Shown: piece by piece, positions 52,285 to 61,707 of the stretch
How the letters are laid out: each line of letters starts with the position of its first letter
Numbering within the stretch: position 1 is the first letter of the stretch
NCBI GenBank assembly: GCA_017640605.1
Contig: JAEPQH010000018.1
Coordinates: 1-64,000 of the forward strand
DNA: 64,000 nt
Reading direction: 5' to 3'
From: Balneolaceae bacterium
GTDB taxonomy: Bacteria > Bacteroidota > Rhodothermia > Balneolales > Balneolaceae
The notes under the pieces: generated by a model
The model's database searches: none
What the model saw: only the letters and a program-made list of their open reading frames with translations
What the model was told of the DNA's origin: nothing
Translations under genes and position numbers: made by a program

Positions 52285-52404
52285 AGTACCTGACTTATAA
52301 GGGCGACCTTATCTGCTTCCTCTCGTTTTACTTAGCAGAATAGATGACCAGTTGTGATGTTTTTTTCTTTCACGTGCCTGAATGGCAATCGTTACCCTGC
52401 TTTA

Positions 52405-53205
52405 CTAGTTTTTACTTATTTCTATATCACCGTGCATGGTTTTAAACAAATACTCTGGGCCGCCTCCGTTCACAGTTCCGGTTATCCATTTATTTATTGT
52501 TACCGAATACACGCCATTTTTCTGGGTAGTTTCTTTGGATGAAGCCGTTCTATCTATTTCCATATCAAAATTGGTGTACACATCGCCGTAATCGGTTTTC
52601 ATTTTCCCATTAAATTTAGTGTCTGCGGGGAAAGAAACTTCGATATCGCCATTAAGTCCGTTAAATGACATCGGCGCATTCAGAGTAACAGTATTAAACT
52701 GCACCTCAATATCTCCATTAATGCTATTGCAGACTACCGATCCACCAATTCCTCTCATCTCAACGTCGCCGTTAGTGGCTTTAACTTCATGCTCTCCATT
52801 CACATTTTCGATCATTATATCGCCGTGCGTAAGGTTAACCATGGTTGAGAAATTGAATGGCACCCAGATCTCTAAATCAAGATCGTCGTTGTTTGGGGAA
52901 GTTCGTACAGAAACCACATTATTTTCTTCGGTTACTTCAACGCCACCACCACCGGATGATATTTTGCGTAAACCGCGCCGGTTATACGCATCTTCCAGGT
53001 CTTCGTCTTCGCCATCTATAACAATGCGCACTTCTTGTCCATCATAGCCTCGTACGTAAATATCGTCGGCATACACCGAGTTCACTTTTAATTTACCCGG
53101 AGCATTTGGGTTTGAGATGGGAATTCTTAAATCACTTTGTGCCTGAGCTGCAGCAGCAATACTTACTGCTAAAAATGCTGTTAAAAGTAGTTGTGTAATT
53201 TTCAT
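52405..53205 (-). CDS. DUF4097-type beta-helix secreted protein A
   Basis: This protein (266 residues from ATG 53205; a GTG at 53214 adds three) has a signal peptide ending AAAQAQ. The mature region has short repeated strands with NGDIEV, HGDIMIEN and NGEHEVKATNGDVEMRG motifs, a right-handed beta-helix typical of DUF4097/DUF2807-like proteins. It lies 11 bases after its paralogue in the ECF sigma operon. Such proteins are often controlled by the adjacent sigma factor in Bacteroidota; envelope function is inferred. Confidence 0.88.
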   Translation of the reverse strand: MKITQLLLTAFLAVSIAAAAQAQSDLRIPISNPNAPGKLKVNSVYADDIYVRGYDGQEVRIVIDGEDEDLEDAYNRRGLRKISSGGGGVEVTEENNVVSVRTSPNNDDLDLEIWVPFNFSTMVNLTHGDIMIENVNGEHEVKATNGDVEMRGIGGSVVCNSINGDIEVQFNTVTLNAPMSFNGLNGDIEVSFPADTKFNGKMKTDYGDVYTNFDMEIDRTASSKETTQKNGVYSVTINKWITGTVNGGGPEYLFKTMHGDIEISKN

Positions 53206-53216
53206 TGTGTTCACTT

Positions 53217-54077
53217 TTATGATTTTCTTTCTCTGATGTAGACACTTCCGTTTACAAGTTTAAAACTCATCGCCGGTCCTCCATCTCCTATTTGAATGGG
53301 TGAACTGGTTGAGATTTTGTAGCGGTTGTCTTCTTTATTGGTTGCCCTGTTCAATTGGTGCGGTAATCGCTTAATTTCTTTGTAATCAGTATATAATTCA
53401 CCGTGTAAACTCTCGAAAGTTACAATTGCTCCGAAATTTTTTGGTGAATAAATTTCGATGGTTCCATTCACCGATCCAAAGTCCATGTCGGAGGTTGGGT
53501 TTTCATCAAACCAAACTTCAATATTTCCATTTACCGTATTCGCCTCTGCCGTGGTTTTAGCATCTAACACTTTCACGGAACCGTTAATGTTCGAAGCTTT
53601 AATTCTGTTGTTCATTCCCTGTACTAACACATCTCCATTGTTAACGGTAGCAACTTCTATCTGTGCGTTTTCTGGTATCTGAATGTCTATATCAAAATTA
53701 AACCGTGGATAATCATCGTCTTTCCAATTCATATTGTATCCAATCCTGCCGTTGTCAAAATCAAAACGAACGCCCGGAGCATCTACATAAATAAATACGT
53801 ATCCATCTCTGATCGTATAGGTTAATTCAATCTCATCCGCTTCTGCAGTTGTGAGCCTACCTCTTTCTTTCCACACATTTTTCTTAGCCGAGACTCTAAT
53901 TTCGTCACCTTTATAGCCACTTACATTCAATTCGCCATTTATATTTTTTACCACAATGCGGTTAGTACTGGTGAATTCATTAGATCCAATTTCAAAGGAT
54001 ATATTCTCGTTGATTTCCTGTGCACTTACATTGATCGTAAATACAGCAAGCATTAATAAGATTGACCTGACTTTCAT
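53217..54077 (-). CDS. DUF4097-type beta-helix secreted protein B
   Basis: This 286-residue paralogue of the previous gene has a signal peptide ending INVSAQ. Its repeats include NINGELNVSGYKGDEIRVSAKK, VNNGDVLVQGMNNRIKASNINGSVKVLDAK and TVNGNIEVWF, the beta-helix turns (N/D)G.(I/V). The start overlaps the anti-sigma candidate stop (ATGA), so the operon runs sigma factor, anti-sigma candidate, protein B and protein A. Confidence 0.88.
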   Translation of the reverse strand: MKVRSILLMLAVFTINVSAQEINENISFEIGSNEFTSTNRIVVKNINGELNVSGYKGDEIRVSAKKNVWKERGRLTTAEADEIELTYTIRDGYVFIYVDAPGVRFDFDNGRIGYNMNWKDDDYPRFNFDIDIQIPENAQIEVATVNNGDVLVQGMNNRIKASNINGSVKVLDAKTTAEANTVNGNIEVWFDENPTSDMDFGSVNGTIEIYSPKNFGAIVTFESLHGELYTDYKEIKRLPHQLNRATNKEDNRYKISTSSPIQIGDGGPAMSFKLVNGSVYIRERKS

Positions 54078-54862
54078 AATAATACGGCTATAGTGTTATC
54101 GATTTTTGTTTGAGTAGAGCCTGTTAATTCGCGTTCATTTTTCAGTTTTTCAAATTCACCGGCAGCTTGCTGTAGCCCTAGCTCAACCATTACATCTGCG
54201 AGAGCTACGATCACCAAATCTGATTCTTGCCTGGTAATTGCCTTAACTAACCCTTCGCGCACCATAGTTTGATTCCCCCAACGTGCCAGCGCCTCTATGG
54301 TTTGAATGCGTACATTTTCGCTAGGATCGTTATTGAGCGTAAAAAGCAACGCGCGGATGGCTCTGTCATCAGATTCCGGTAGTTGAGCACTAATGTTAAC
54401 CGCTCGTAACCTGTCGGTTGCAGATGGACCTTCAAGCATACTTATCATCATCATTTGTTGCATGCTTTCTAGTTCGCCCGAAAGCCTTTCGAGCTGATCG
54501 CTACTATTTCCGGTGTAGTTTCCAATGAATCCACCTATCATTAGCAAAACCAGTGCGTAGGCTAGTTTTGGCGCCGTAAGTTGTTGTAACCATTTGGTAA
54601 TTATCTGAACCACATTAACCCCTTGTGAGGCTTTTTGAGCCTCCTGCTCCTGAGCCAGCATTTCGTAAAAACGATCTCGCATTTGAGTACTGGGCTCTGG
54701 GGTCGAAAGTACTTCTAATTCTTGATGCAGCTGCTCAATGGCTTTTACTTCAATAAAATCGATGTCTTCATTTTTAATTAAAAGTTCCAATTCTCTGGCT
54801 TGCTCATCAGAGAGTGTTCCTTCCAGATAATCGGCAATTAATTGTTCGTGGTATTTATTCAT
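54074..54862 (-). CDS. Candidate anti-sigma factor with HEAT repeats
   Basis: This 262-residue protein has a cytoplasmic N terminus (EQLIADYLEGTLSDEQARELELL, typical of anti-sigma helices), a single membrane helix (YALVLLMIGGFIGNYTG) and a periplasmic region. The C-terminal part has HEAT-like repeats (LLFTLNNDPSENVRIQTIEALARWG, VREGLVKAITRQESDLVIVALADVMVELG). No zinc-finger Cys/His motif is visible, unlike canonical ZAS anti-sigma factors. The order next to an ECF sigma gene, with an eight-base overlap, supports the role, but binding is inferred. Confidence 0.75.
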   Translation of the reverse strand: MNKYHEQLIADYLEGTLSDEQARELELLIKNEDIDFIEVKAIEQLHQELEVLSTPEPSTQMRDRFYEMLAQEQEAQKASQGVNVVQIITKWLQQLTAPKLAYALVLLMIGGFIGNYTGNSSDQLERLSGELESMQQMMMISMLEGPSATDRLRAVNISAQLPESDDRAIRALLFTLNNDPSENVRIQTIEALARWGNQTMVREGLVKAITRQESDLVIVALADVMVELGLQQAAGEFEKLKNERELTGSTQTKIDNTIAVLL

Positions 54863-55442
54863 TGCTGTATTCGTTAGAAAGTGTGGTTACAGTCTGTTTA
54901 AGTTCTTTCATCGCGCGAAACATTCGAACTTTTATAGCGCTTTCTGATACGCCCTGAATGTTTGCAATTTCTTGATATCGTAATCCTTCATATCTGCTCA
55001 AGATTACGACCTCTTTCTTGTCATCGTCGAGTGCATCAAGAGCTTCTTCCAATATTCTTTTACGCTGGGTTCGTACATCTAATTCACCTATACCGGCCGG
55101 ATCTTCTCCTTGAATGCGTTCTTCATCCAGAATTTCATCTTCTCTTAACCGTTTTTGTTTACGATAATGATCGATGTGGGCATTTCTGGCAATGCTGTAC
55201 ATCCATGTGGTGAATGATCCATCTCCGGTGTAGGTATCGCGATATTTGAGCATGCGCTCAAACACCGATTGAACAAGATCTTCGCTTAGTTGGGGTTGTT
55301 TGGTTTTACGATAGAAGTATCTGTGCAAGCCTGCTGAATATCTCTCATACAGCAAGCCCAGCTTTTCCAGCTGTCCTTCTTTTACTTTCATCATTAAAGC
55401 TTTGTCCGCCGTAGAACTCAAACTGCCCGAATCTAATTTCAA
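54855..55442 (-). CDS. ECF-type RNA polymerase sigma factor
   Basis: This 195-residue sigma-70 family protein has region 2 (YERYSAGLHRYFYRKT, EDLVQSVFERMLKY, F.TWMYSIARNAHIDHYRKQKR) and region 4 (LDDDKKEVVILSRYEGLRYQEIANIQGVSESAIKVRMFRAMKELK). It lacks regions 1.1 and 3, as ECF factors do. It heads the leftward operon with a candidate anti-sigma and two DUF4097 envelope proteins. A short palindrome near 55450-55460 (GTATAC core) lies upstream, but I cannot define its promoter. Confidence 0.95.
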   Translation of the reverse strand: MKLDSGSLSSTADKALMMKVKEGQLEKLGLLYERYSAGLHRYFYRKTKQPQLSEDLVQSVFERMLKYRDTYTGDGSFTTWMYSIARNAHIDHYRKQKRLREDEILDEERIQGEDPAGIGELDVRTQRKRILEEALDALDDDKKEVVILSRYEGLRYQEIANIQGVSESAIKVRMFRAMKELKQTVTTLSNEYSNE

Positions 55443-55498
55443 TGTAATTTACACTGTATACACTGAAAGGATTTTGAAAGGTTACAAACTAAATCGTT

Positions 55499-56407
55499 TT
55501 ATCTGATTCTTTTTTCAAGATCGCAGGCAGCGTATTCAACCACACCGTTTCGCTCGGCAAAACAGGGCTGCCAAGGAACTGTTTTTGTGATTGTACCTAA
55601 TAGAAAACCAACCCCATTATTTACATTAGAAACCCCTTCTGCCAGTGTGTAGATGTTTTCATCTATTGTATAAAGATTGATCCATTGTGGACCTGCAGAG
55701 GCGATAAACACTTGTCGATCTAGTACTTCGAATTCGGTATCAGGGAAATTACGAGCAATTAAGCCGATGTCTCTATTAGCATCCAGCCGAAAAAGTATTT
55801 CGTTGGAATAACCAAAAGGTGAAAACAAAGAATCTTGTATATGCGAAAATGAATACACGTACTCGCGATTAAAAAAGGTATCACGCACTCTCCAAACCGC
55901 TTGTACATCAGCTACCCGATCTACATCTCTAACAATCATTACTTCATCGCCATTATAAACGTAATATATAGGCGTAGGATAATCTGGTGGGATGGTGATT
56001 CTGGAGGAACTTGAAATTCCATCCGATCGGGTTGCAGTAATTTCATAAGTAGCCTCAGGTTCGATGGGCATGGTTGTCCAGAAATTCCACATTACCACTA
56101 ATGGATTAGGACTAAACAATGAATCGTTCATTACCACTTCTTGTCCTGTTTCAACATTTCTAATAGTAACAGTAGCATCAATTTGATCTCTGGTTGGATC
56201 AAAATCTTCTCGTACAGGCGTAATTCTTAACCATTGCGTATCAGCTGTTGCATCCAAATAGCCATACATGGAGTAGAAGTAGGAAGTATTCTCTTCCCTT
56301 GGTTCAAAAGATTCATCACAGCTGGTGGTAACTATGGCAAGTCCTGTAATGAGCAGGATAAATGTTTTAAACAAACGATGATGATATGATGATTTTTTTA
56401 AACGCAT
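55499..56407 (-). CDS. DUF4249 lipoprotein
   Basis: This 302-residue lipoprotein (lipobox TTSC, Cys30) matches DUF4249, a periplasm- or surface-facing partner of TonB receptors in Bacteroidota. It has an N-terminal strand region (YFYSMYGYLDATADTQWLRITPVRE), Ig-like strands (ATVTIRNVETGQEVVMND) and beta-rich blocks. The gene is two bases from the upstream receptor gene, so the pair is co-expressed. The ligand is unknown. Confidence 0.85.
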   Translation of the reverse strand: MRLKKSSYHHRLFKTFILLITGLAIVTTSCDESFEPREENTSYFYSMYGYLDATADTQWLRITPVREDFDPTRDQIDATVTIRNVETGQEVVMNDSLFSPNPLVVMWNFWTTMPIEPEATYEITATRSDGISSSSRITIPPDYPTPIYYVYNGDEVMIVRDVDRVADVQAVWRVRDTFFNREYVYSFSHIQDSLFSPFGYSNEILFRLDANRDIGLIARNFPDTEFEVLDRQVFIASAGPQWINLYTIDENIYTLAEGVSNVNNGVGFLLGTITKTVPWQPCFAERNGVVEYAACDLEKRIR

Positions 56408-56409
56408 AT

Positions 56410-58671
56410 TTATTGCGATCCAATTTTAAATGCCACATATGGAACCAAGGGTAACTGATCTGAACGTCGATTTGTAAATACATCATAGAAAAAGAGATTT
56501 CGGCGATCGTAAGTATTGATGGCTCCTGCTTTCACATTTAACTCAAGATTATTTTCTAGCTCAAAATCTCTCTCAATAGACACATCTAAGCGGTGATACA
56601 TGGGTAACCTACCCTGATACGGCTTGTTTAATATCACACGACGAGTTCCAACCGTGGAGCGCACATCGGGTAAGCCAGAGTCAAAGAATAACACTTCATC
56701 AAAACCGATAGGCTGAGTAAAAGGTACGCCACTACCCAGTTGCCAACGCACACCAACTAAATAATCGCCAAATAAATAGCTTCCTGTTGTATTTAACTGG
56801 TGTCTGCGGTCGTGCGGTGGATGAAAACTTTGTACCGGATCGTCGAACCAAAACCCAAAATTATCCTGCGCAGATTCATATAGAGTGATGCTATAACCAT
56901 AACCTACCATCCCATAAAACCTACCTTTTGAATATTCGAACCTTAAATCTGATCCATAAGAGTAGCCATCGGCGAGAGTGAGTTCGGTTGAAACACGAGC
57001 GACGGTAGTCCAGGTTGGAATCGAAATATTTTCAAGATCTTTATAGTATCCTTCCAGCGACCAATTGAAATTTCCGATAGATTGCTGCCAGCTCAGCAAA
57101 TAATGCGTTGCTTCCATTTGAGCACCATCGAATGGTGCTCGCATCCAAATAGTAAACACAGAACTGGCATCACGCATATCACTGATACCAACCAATGGTT
57201 GTCGATACACCCCGAATGCCGCACTTAACTCTTGGTCATCACTCCCAAACGGTCGCCACGCAGTTCTAAATCGAGGTTCAACACTAGGATCGTAAATACC
57301 TGGAATTATAGAAGCTACAACACCGGGTTGGATTTCAAGTTTATCACCCAATGGAATAGTCACCTCAAAATGTGAACCCATATTAAAAAGCCCATAGCGT
57401 TCGGTGTCGAGATCCTGAAATCTGCCTCGAATATCATAATTCATGTATCTGGTGCTTAAAAAGGCACCAAATACAAATCGGATATCATTCACATATTGTG
57501 TCATATTGATATCCATGTACACTCGTGAAACTCTTGAAAAGGAATCTTTTTGGTCTTCGTTTCGCGCGTTATTCCACATGTGCGAAAAGTTCACGTTGGT
57601 TTCGAGCAGGAGCTTAGACTCATCCGGCAAAACCTGACATTGCCCACCAAGCAGAATATTCCCCCAACGAATGGTTTCGTCTTTTTCAAAATCAAGTCGG
57701 CCACGATCGTAGGTATGCATAAACAAACTGGAGCATTGCACATCGTTCGTGTTAAAGCTGATTTTACCGTAATGACTTTCAAATTTCAGTGGCTGTTCGG
57801 GTTCAATAAAAGCTTTACTCGTTGTTTGTATCAGTGATCGCCGCATTGAAACTATCCATGAAGCCGTTTCTACTCCAAATGGACCTTCAGCTACAATATC
57901 TGTAACAAAGGGGGACACTGCTGCACTCGCTTTGTATTCAAACTTGTTGCCATTACGCATATTGATATCGAGTACTGAAGATATTCTACCATTATAATAA
58001 GGTGAAAAGCCACCGGCGTAGAAATCAGCATTGGCGATTAAATCTTGAGGAAATGGTGAAAAGAATCCTACTATATGAAAGGGCTTGTAAATTAATATTC
58101 CATCAACTAACACCATATTTTCTGATGGCGAGCCACCTCGAATAAATACCTGCCCCCCTCTGCTTCCCAACGAAACCACTCCCGGTAAGGTTTGGAGATA
58201 ACTAACTAAATCTCCGCCAACAACCGGTGTAGGAATTCTACTTAAATCTATGGGCGAAACGCGCTGCCGACCTTCTTCGCGTAATACACTTCCTGCTTGT
58301 TGTTCAACAACTACCTCACCTAGTAAATTTGCATCTACCTTAAGTGAGACACTTAGAGTTTTAACATCTCCTAATTGAAATCGAAGAGTATCAACATAGG
58401 TTTCGTACCCTAGAAAACTTACTTTAAACTCATAGATACCAGATCGAATGGAACTTAGTTGATAAAATCCATTTCTGTCGGTGGGTACGCCTTTAAACCT
58501 ATTTTCGTTATCTATTTGTTGGATGGTAACGTTTGCTCCTTCCAGCTTTTCGGAAGTTTCGTAATCAGTAACCACACCTTGTATAGAGGCCCATTGCGCG
58601 TGGGTAGAAGTGCTAAATAATGCAGCCAAAAAAATAATAAAAGTAGAGCGTACGACTTTATTCAATTGCAA
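56410..58671 (-). CDS. TonB-dependent outer-membrane receptor
   Basis: This 753-residue protein has a signal peptide ending STHAQ and an N-terminal carboxypeptidase-regulatory-like domain (IQGVVTDYETSEKLEGANVTI...). It has a plug domain with SYLQTLPGVVSLGSRGGQVFIRGGSPSENMVLVDGILIY, and a ~500-residue beta barrel ending FKIGSQ. The signature RGGSP..N..LVDG is typical of the family. It imports a ligand into the periplasm using TonB-ExbBD energy; which one is unknown. It is coupled to the DUF4249 lipoprotein. Confidence 0.92.
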   Translation of the reverse strand: MQLNKVVRSTFIIFLAALFSTSTHAQWASIQGVVTDYETSEKLEGANVTIQQIDNENRFKGVPTDRNGFYQLSSIRSGIYEFKVSFLGYETYVDTLRFQLGDVKTLSVSLKVDANLLGEVVVEQQAGSVLREEGRQRVSPIDLSRIPTPVVGGDLVSYLQTLPGVVSLGSRGGQVFIRGGSPSENMVLVDGILIYKPFHIVGFFSPFPQDLIANADFYAGGFSPYYNGRISSVLDINMRNGNKFEYKASAAVSPFVTDIVAEGPFGVETASWIVSMRRSLIQTTSKAFIEPEQPLKFESHYGKISFNTNDVQCSSLFMHTYDRGRLDFEKDETIRWGNILLGGQCQVLPDESKLLLETNVNFSHMWNNARNEDQKDSFSRVSRVYMDINMTQYVNDIRFVFGAFLSTRYMNYDIRGRFQDLDTERYGLFNMGSHFEVTIPLGDKLEIQPGVVASIIPGIYDPSVEPRFRTAWRPFGSDDQELSAAFGVYRQPLVGISDMRDASSVFTIWMRAPFDGAQMEATHYLLSWQQSIGNFNWSLEGYYKDLENISIPTWTTVARVSTELTLADGYSYGSDLRFEYSKGRFYGMVGYGYSITLYESAQDNFGFWFDDPVQSFHPPHDRRHQLNTTGSYLFGDYLVGVRWQLGSGVPFTQPIGFDEVLFFDSGLPDVRSTVGTRRVILNKPYQGRLPMYHRLDVSIERDFELENNLELNVKAGAINTYDRRNLFFYDVFTNRRSDQLPLVPYVAFKIGSQ

Positions 58672-58793
58672 ATGATGACCTTCCCGAGTTTCTCCGCCAG
58701 TCTTTCGAAAAGCGAATTACTTAGTATAACAAAACTGATTCTTGTTTATTTCGTTCTAATACAGACATTACAAACAAAATGCATAAACCCATC

Positions 58794-59588
58794 TTATTGC
58801 AAGTAACATTCCATAACCTCATCGATAAAGGTTTTGGTAGTAGCCATTGAGTGTTCTCGATTTCTGAATGAAAGCTTTTTTATGGAGAGGACCGCTCCTT
58901 TCCAATCATTGTGCAACCAAATCCCATCGCTGAGTTTATCAAATTCAGCATAGTTCACCGATTGGTTGGCGGTATTTAAAGTGGCATAAAAATATGGGGC
59001 ACCTACCATGTCATCTTTTATTGCTAAGCCAAATCCGATGCCATAATCCTGATCTATTTCAACATAGATTCCGGTATCAAAATGATGAGGCCAAATTCTG
59101 ATTTTAGCTGTTCTATTTAATTTATCTAACAGATATGCGCAGGCTTGGTTAGCCAACGTTCGCCAAAATATCCACTCATTCAGTGCAAGCCGAGAAAGTA
59201 ATGCCACAGGTTGATTCATAAACGCATATTCAGGAATTTGAAAGTGTAGAGGTTCGCGAAAGGATTTTGTATCAAGCTGAAATCGCTCTAGCGTTTCTTC
59301 TACTTGCTCTTCAATTTCTGTAATGTTTTTTTTCGCCGTCGATATTGTTTGAAGAACATCTCCGGATTCATTTTGCCAAACTAAACATACATCTGTTAAC
59401 CGAAGTACGAGTCTGATATTTATTGAATTGGTTTCGATCCAACGTCCTTCAATATTTAATGTATCAGGATTAAACCCAAGGTTTGTGTGACTGTCGTCTT
59501 CTTTTTCAGGAACAAAGCTGCGGTTTGCCTTTGCAATAATCTGGCAGAGCCGATGTAGCTGTTGATCTGCTTGTATGTAGTTATTCAT
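58794..59588 (-). CDS. Cytoplasmic protein of unknown function in the Rieske operon
   Basis: This 264-residue protein has no signal peptide or membrane helix. The central part has KIRIWPHHFDTGIYVEIDQDYGIGFGLAIKDDMVGAP.FYAT, in which WPHHFD is reminiscent of a DUF5996-like segment; similarity is weak and I do not assign a family. It is last in a leftward operon whose other members are Rieske, ferric-reductase-like and glutamate-synthase-like genes, with an eight-base overlap with its upstream neighbour. Confidence 0.75.
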   Translation of the reverse strand: MNNYIQADQQLHRLCQIIAKANRSFVPEKEDDSHTNLGFNPDTLNIEGRWIETNSINIRLVLRLTDVCLVWQNESGDVLQTISTAKKNITEIEEQVEETLERFQLDTKSFREPLHFQIPEYAFMNQPVALLSRLALNEWIFWRTLANQACAYLLDKLNRTAKIRIWPHHFDTGIYVEIDQDYGIGFGLAIKDDMVGAPYFYATLNTANQSVNYAEFDKLSDGIWLHNDWKGAVLSIKKLSFRNREHSMATTKTFIDEVMECYLQ

Positions 59589-60375
59589 TTTTGCCCGAAA
59601 TCAGTGTATTAAGTTTTGGATCAATCTCCAAGAGTGTCCAATCAAGGTGAGAATACGGGATTCCTTGCAGTGTTACTACTTGTCCTACCAGCGGCAATAA
59701 TTCCTGATTAATGTAAGCTCCATCTTTTCCACTTAGTAAGTAATATCGAAATGTGTTGGCATTATCATCTTGCACACGAAACACCGGTGGAATTCCGCCA
59801 CTTAAGCACCGAATAGCACAGCTTTTATGGATTTTTCCTTCCCCCGGTTTCATCACGCCGAAATAGCATTTAGGATCGAGAATTTCCCCTGTAAGTGTTA
59901 TAAGTTCTGAATTTTTATCAATGACGAGTGGCTGCCTGAAGTTGCCACTTCTGCTTACATAACTTTGCGCCTTATTTGTAAGTTCTAGTAATGCTACACC
60001 ATCACCATAGATCAGAGTTCCGGCTAATGTGATTTCATTCAGGTCTAATGAACCTTCCTCATTCTCAATATCCTGCATAATTGATTCCGCTCCGAATTTT
60101 CCAAAACCAACCAGCAGAACGCTTTCTGAGTTTAACGCAGCCGAATTATGAGTGAGTTGAAGCATCGGATAAGGCTTAGCGATGTAAACTCCTGTAAGCT
60201 CGGTGGTATTCCCGAACTCAAACACATGATTGTTGAAGGGTTTTTGAAAGACTACAATCAAAACAACGATTGAAACTGTAATTAAGCCAATAAACAGTAA
60301 CAGCTTTTTTATGAACTTTTTGGTGGATGGAGGCATATCATCTTGCCATCCAACGTAAAAATTATCACTACTCAT
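59581..60375 (-). CDS. Membrane-anchored protein of unknown function in the Rieske operon
   Basis: This 264-residue protein has one membrane helix (LLLFIGLITVSIVVLIVVF) after a ~26-residue N-terminal tail. Its exported domain holds a striking segment, LTGEILDPKCYFGVMKPGEGKIHKSCAIRCLSGGIPPVF, with three Cys and a small beta-barrel look, and ends with a VTLQGIPY.. strand, possibly an OB-like fold. The segment may bind a redox cofactor or metal. It overlaps the Rieske gene by ATGA and the next gene by eight bases. No function can be assigned. Confidence 0.8.
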   Translation of the reverse strand: MSSDNFYVGWQDDMPPSTKKFIKKLLLFIGLITVSIVVLIVVFQKPFNNHVFEFGNTTELTGVYIAKPYPMLQLTHNSAALNSESVLLVGFGKFGAESIMQDIENEEGSLDLNEITLAGTLIYGDGVALLELTNKAQSYVSRSGNFRQPLVIDKNSELITLTGEILDPKCYFGVMKPGEGKIHKSCAIRCLSGGIPPVFRVQDDNANTFRYYLLSGKDGAYINQELLPLVGQVVTLQGIPYSHLDWTLLEIDPKLNTLISGKNE

Positions 60376-61415
60376 TGTTGCTCCAATATCGCCGGCTCCA
60401 CGTAGGTACCTTCAGGTTTGGGAGTTGGATTAACCCATACTTTCCCGTCGATTACTTTTACGGAATAGGTGTGAAGTTTCTCGATAAAAGGTTCAGGAGC
60501 TCTTCCGTTTTCGGGTATATATTGGTAACCGTGCCAAGGACAGGTTATGCAGCCGTCCACAATTTCGCCCTCGCCCAGTGGCCCCATCTGATGTTTACAC
60601 ACATTATGTACTGCAGAAATTCGATTCAAATATCGAAATATGGCTATGTTTTGATTGTGTATAAAAACAGCTTTTGCACCACTAATTGGAATTGACTCAA
60701 CATTCAGTACTTCCACAAAGCCTTCATTAACTGCATTAGTTTTCAGTGCAGTGAGTACTTTGTTTTCCTTTATTGATGCAAAAATGTGCAGCGTAGCTAC
60801 GGCTGTAAATCCAACGAACAAAATTCCCCAATACACCGGATGATTTTCGTATTGCAGTGCCCCTGTTGCAACGTGAGCGATAACTAAACCATAGGCAAGG
60901 TAAACGCCCATATGCAAACCTTTCCAAATTTCCGGACTTAGGTTCTTTAGCCAGAAATCGTGGCTGGTAGCTGCCATCAGAAATAAAATCAGTAATGCAA
61001 TGAATCCTAAAATCTGAAATGGAAACTCACTAATTGATTGATAATTCGGATTAGATGTAAACACGCTTACAATTGGATTTACATCGCCAAGTGCATGGAA
61101 TTGAATGATAGAAAAAGCACCATGTATTAGCGCAATCAGAAACATGGATACTCCCAGATGCCTACGGTTATAAAGCAGAGGCAGAAATCGTGTGTCAAGT
61201 CTGGCAAGTGGGCCAATCATCAATATTAGATGCAGCAACACAAAAGCGGTTAATGCAGATGTACGAATTATGAGCGTTTCTGCAGTTATTTCGGGGTGAA
61301 TTACCAATTGTAAACTTGAGAACAACAAGACAATCCCACCGATGATCATCCAAAGAACGACATCGTAATTCTTCTTTTGGCGATTCCATTGTACGGCTTT
61401 GTAATTTACTCCCAT
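60372..61415 (-). CDS. Rieske protein fused to ferric-reductase-like membrane domain
   Basis: This protein (347 residues from ATG 61415) has several membrane helices (WMIIGGIVLLFSSLQLVI, ALTAFVLLHLILMIG and others) with His residues placed as in ferric-reductase-like haem-binding domains (LGVSMFLIALIHGAFSI, WKGLHMGVYLAYGLVIAHV). The C-terminal Rieske domain has CKHQMGPL and CPWHGY, the CxH and CxxH ligands of a [2Fe-2S] cluster. I chose ATG 61415 because an upstream extension to 61466 is not needed and the ATG overlaps the stop of the 28-residue gene (TGATG). It is probably an inner-membrane electron-transfer protein of unknown donor and acceptor. Confidence 0.88.
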   Translation of the reverse strand: MGVNYKAVQWNRQKKNYDVVLWMIIGGIVLLFSSLQLVIHPEITAETLIIRTSALTAFVLLHLILMIGPLARLDTRFLPLLYNRRHLGVSMFLIALIHGAFSIIQFHALGDVNPIVSVFTSNPNYQSISEFPFQILGFIALLILFLMAATSHDFWLKNLSPEIWKGLHMGVYLAYGLVIAHVATGALQYENHPVYWGILFVGFTAVATLHIFASIKENKVLTALKTNAVNEGFVEVLNVESIPISGAKAVFIHNQNIAIFRYLNRISAVHNVCKHQMGPLGEGEIVDGCITCPWHGYQYIPENGRAPEPFIEKLHTYSVKVIDGKVWVNPTPKPEGTYVEPAILEQQ

Positions 61416-61501
61416 CAGATCACCAAAATTAATAGTGCAAACACTAATAGAGTTAAAACAACCCAAATGTACAGATGTGCTTTCCGAAATGATGTATTCA
61501 T
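61415..61501 (-). CDS. 28-residue single-helix membrane peptide
   Basis: This 28-codon frame begins ATG AAT ACA on the minus strand and encodes MNTSFRKAHLYI followed by a hydrophobic helix to the end. Its ATG overlaps the stop of the 69-residue gene (ATGA) and its TGA overlaps the ATG of the Rieske gene. Both junctions fit translational coupling. The size and single helix recall small accessory subunits of membrane redox complexes such as CcoQ. It is too short for ordinary gene finders. Function is inferred only from position. Confidence 0.75.
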   Translation of the reverse strand: MNTSFRKAHLYIWVVLTLLVFALLILVI

Positions 61502-61707
61502 GAACCCGACCTCTTCCATTTTAAAGCAAAGAGTGGCCAAAAAATCAGCATTCCAGGCGAAATCAACAGTTTAAACTTCCACGTGGTGTTTTCTGCGCTT
61601 TCATCTACAGTAACCAGCCCGAATTTGAAAAATAGCATTGAAAATACGATGCCTATCACAGTATAAATCAACCAGATTTGGACGATTACTTGAATCAAGC
61701 CTTCCAT
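61498..61707 (-). CDS. Small two-helix membrane protein in the Rieske operon
   Basis: This 69-residue protein has two membrane helices (IVQIWLIYTVIGIVFSMLFF and SPGMLIFWPLFALKW) and a short charged loop. The C-terminal ISPGMLIFWPLFALKWKR motif resembles small membrane proteins found near oxidase and Rieske clusters. The start overlaps the last base of the glutamate-synthase-like gene (TAATG) and the end overlaps the 28-residue gene. I read it as a real gene because of these junctions and membrane propensity. Confidence 0.8.
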   Translation of the reverse strand: MEGLIQVIVQIWLIYTVIGIVFSMLFFKFGLVTVDESAENTTWKFKLLISPGMLIFWPLFALKWKRSGS

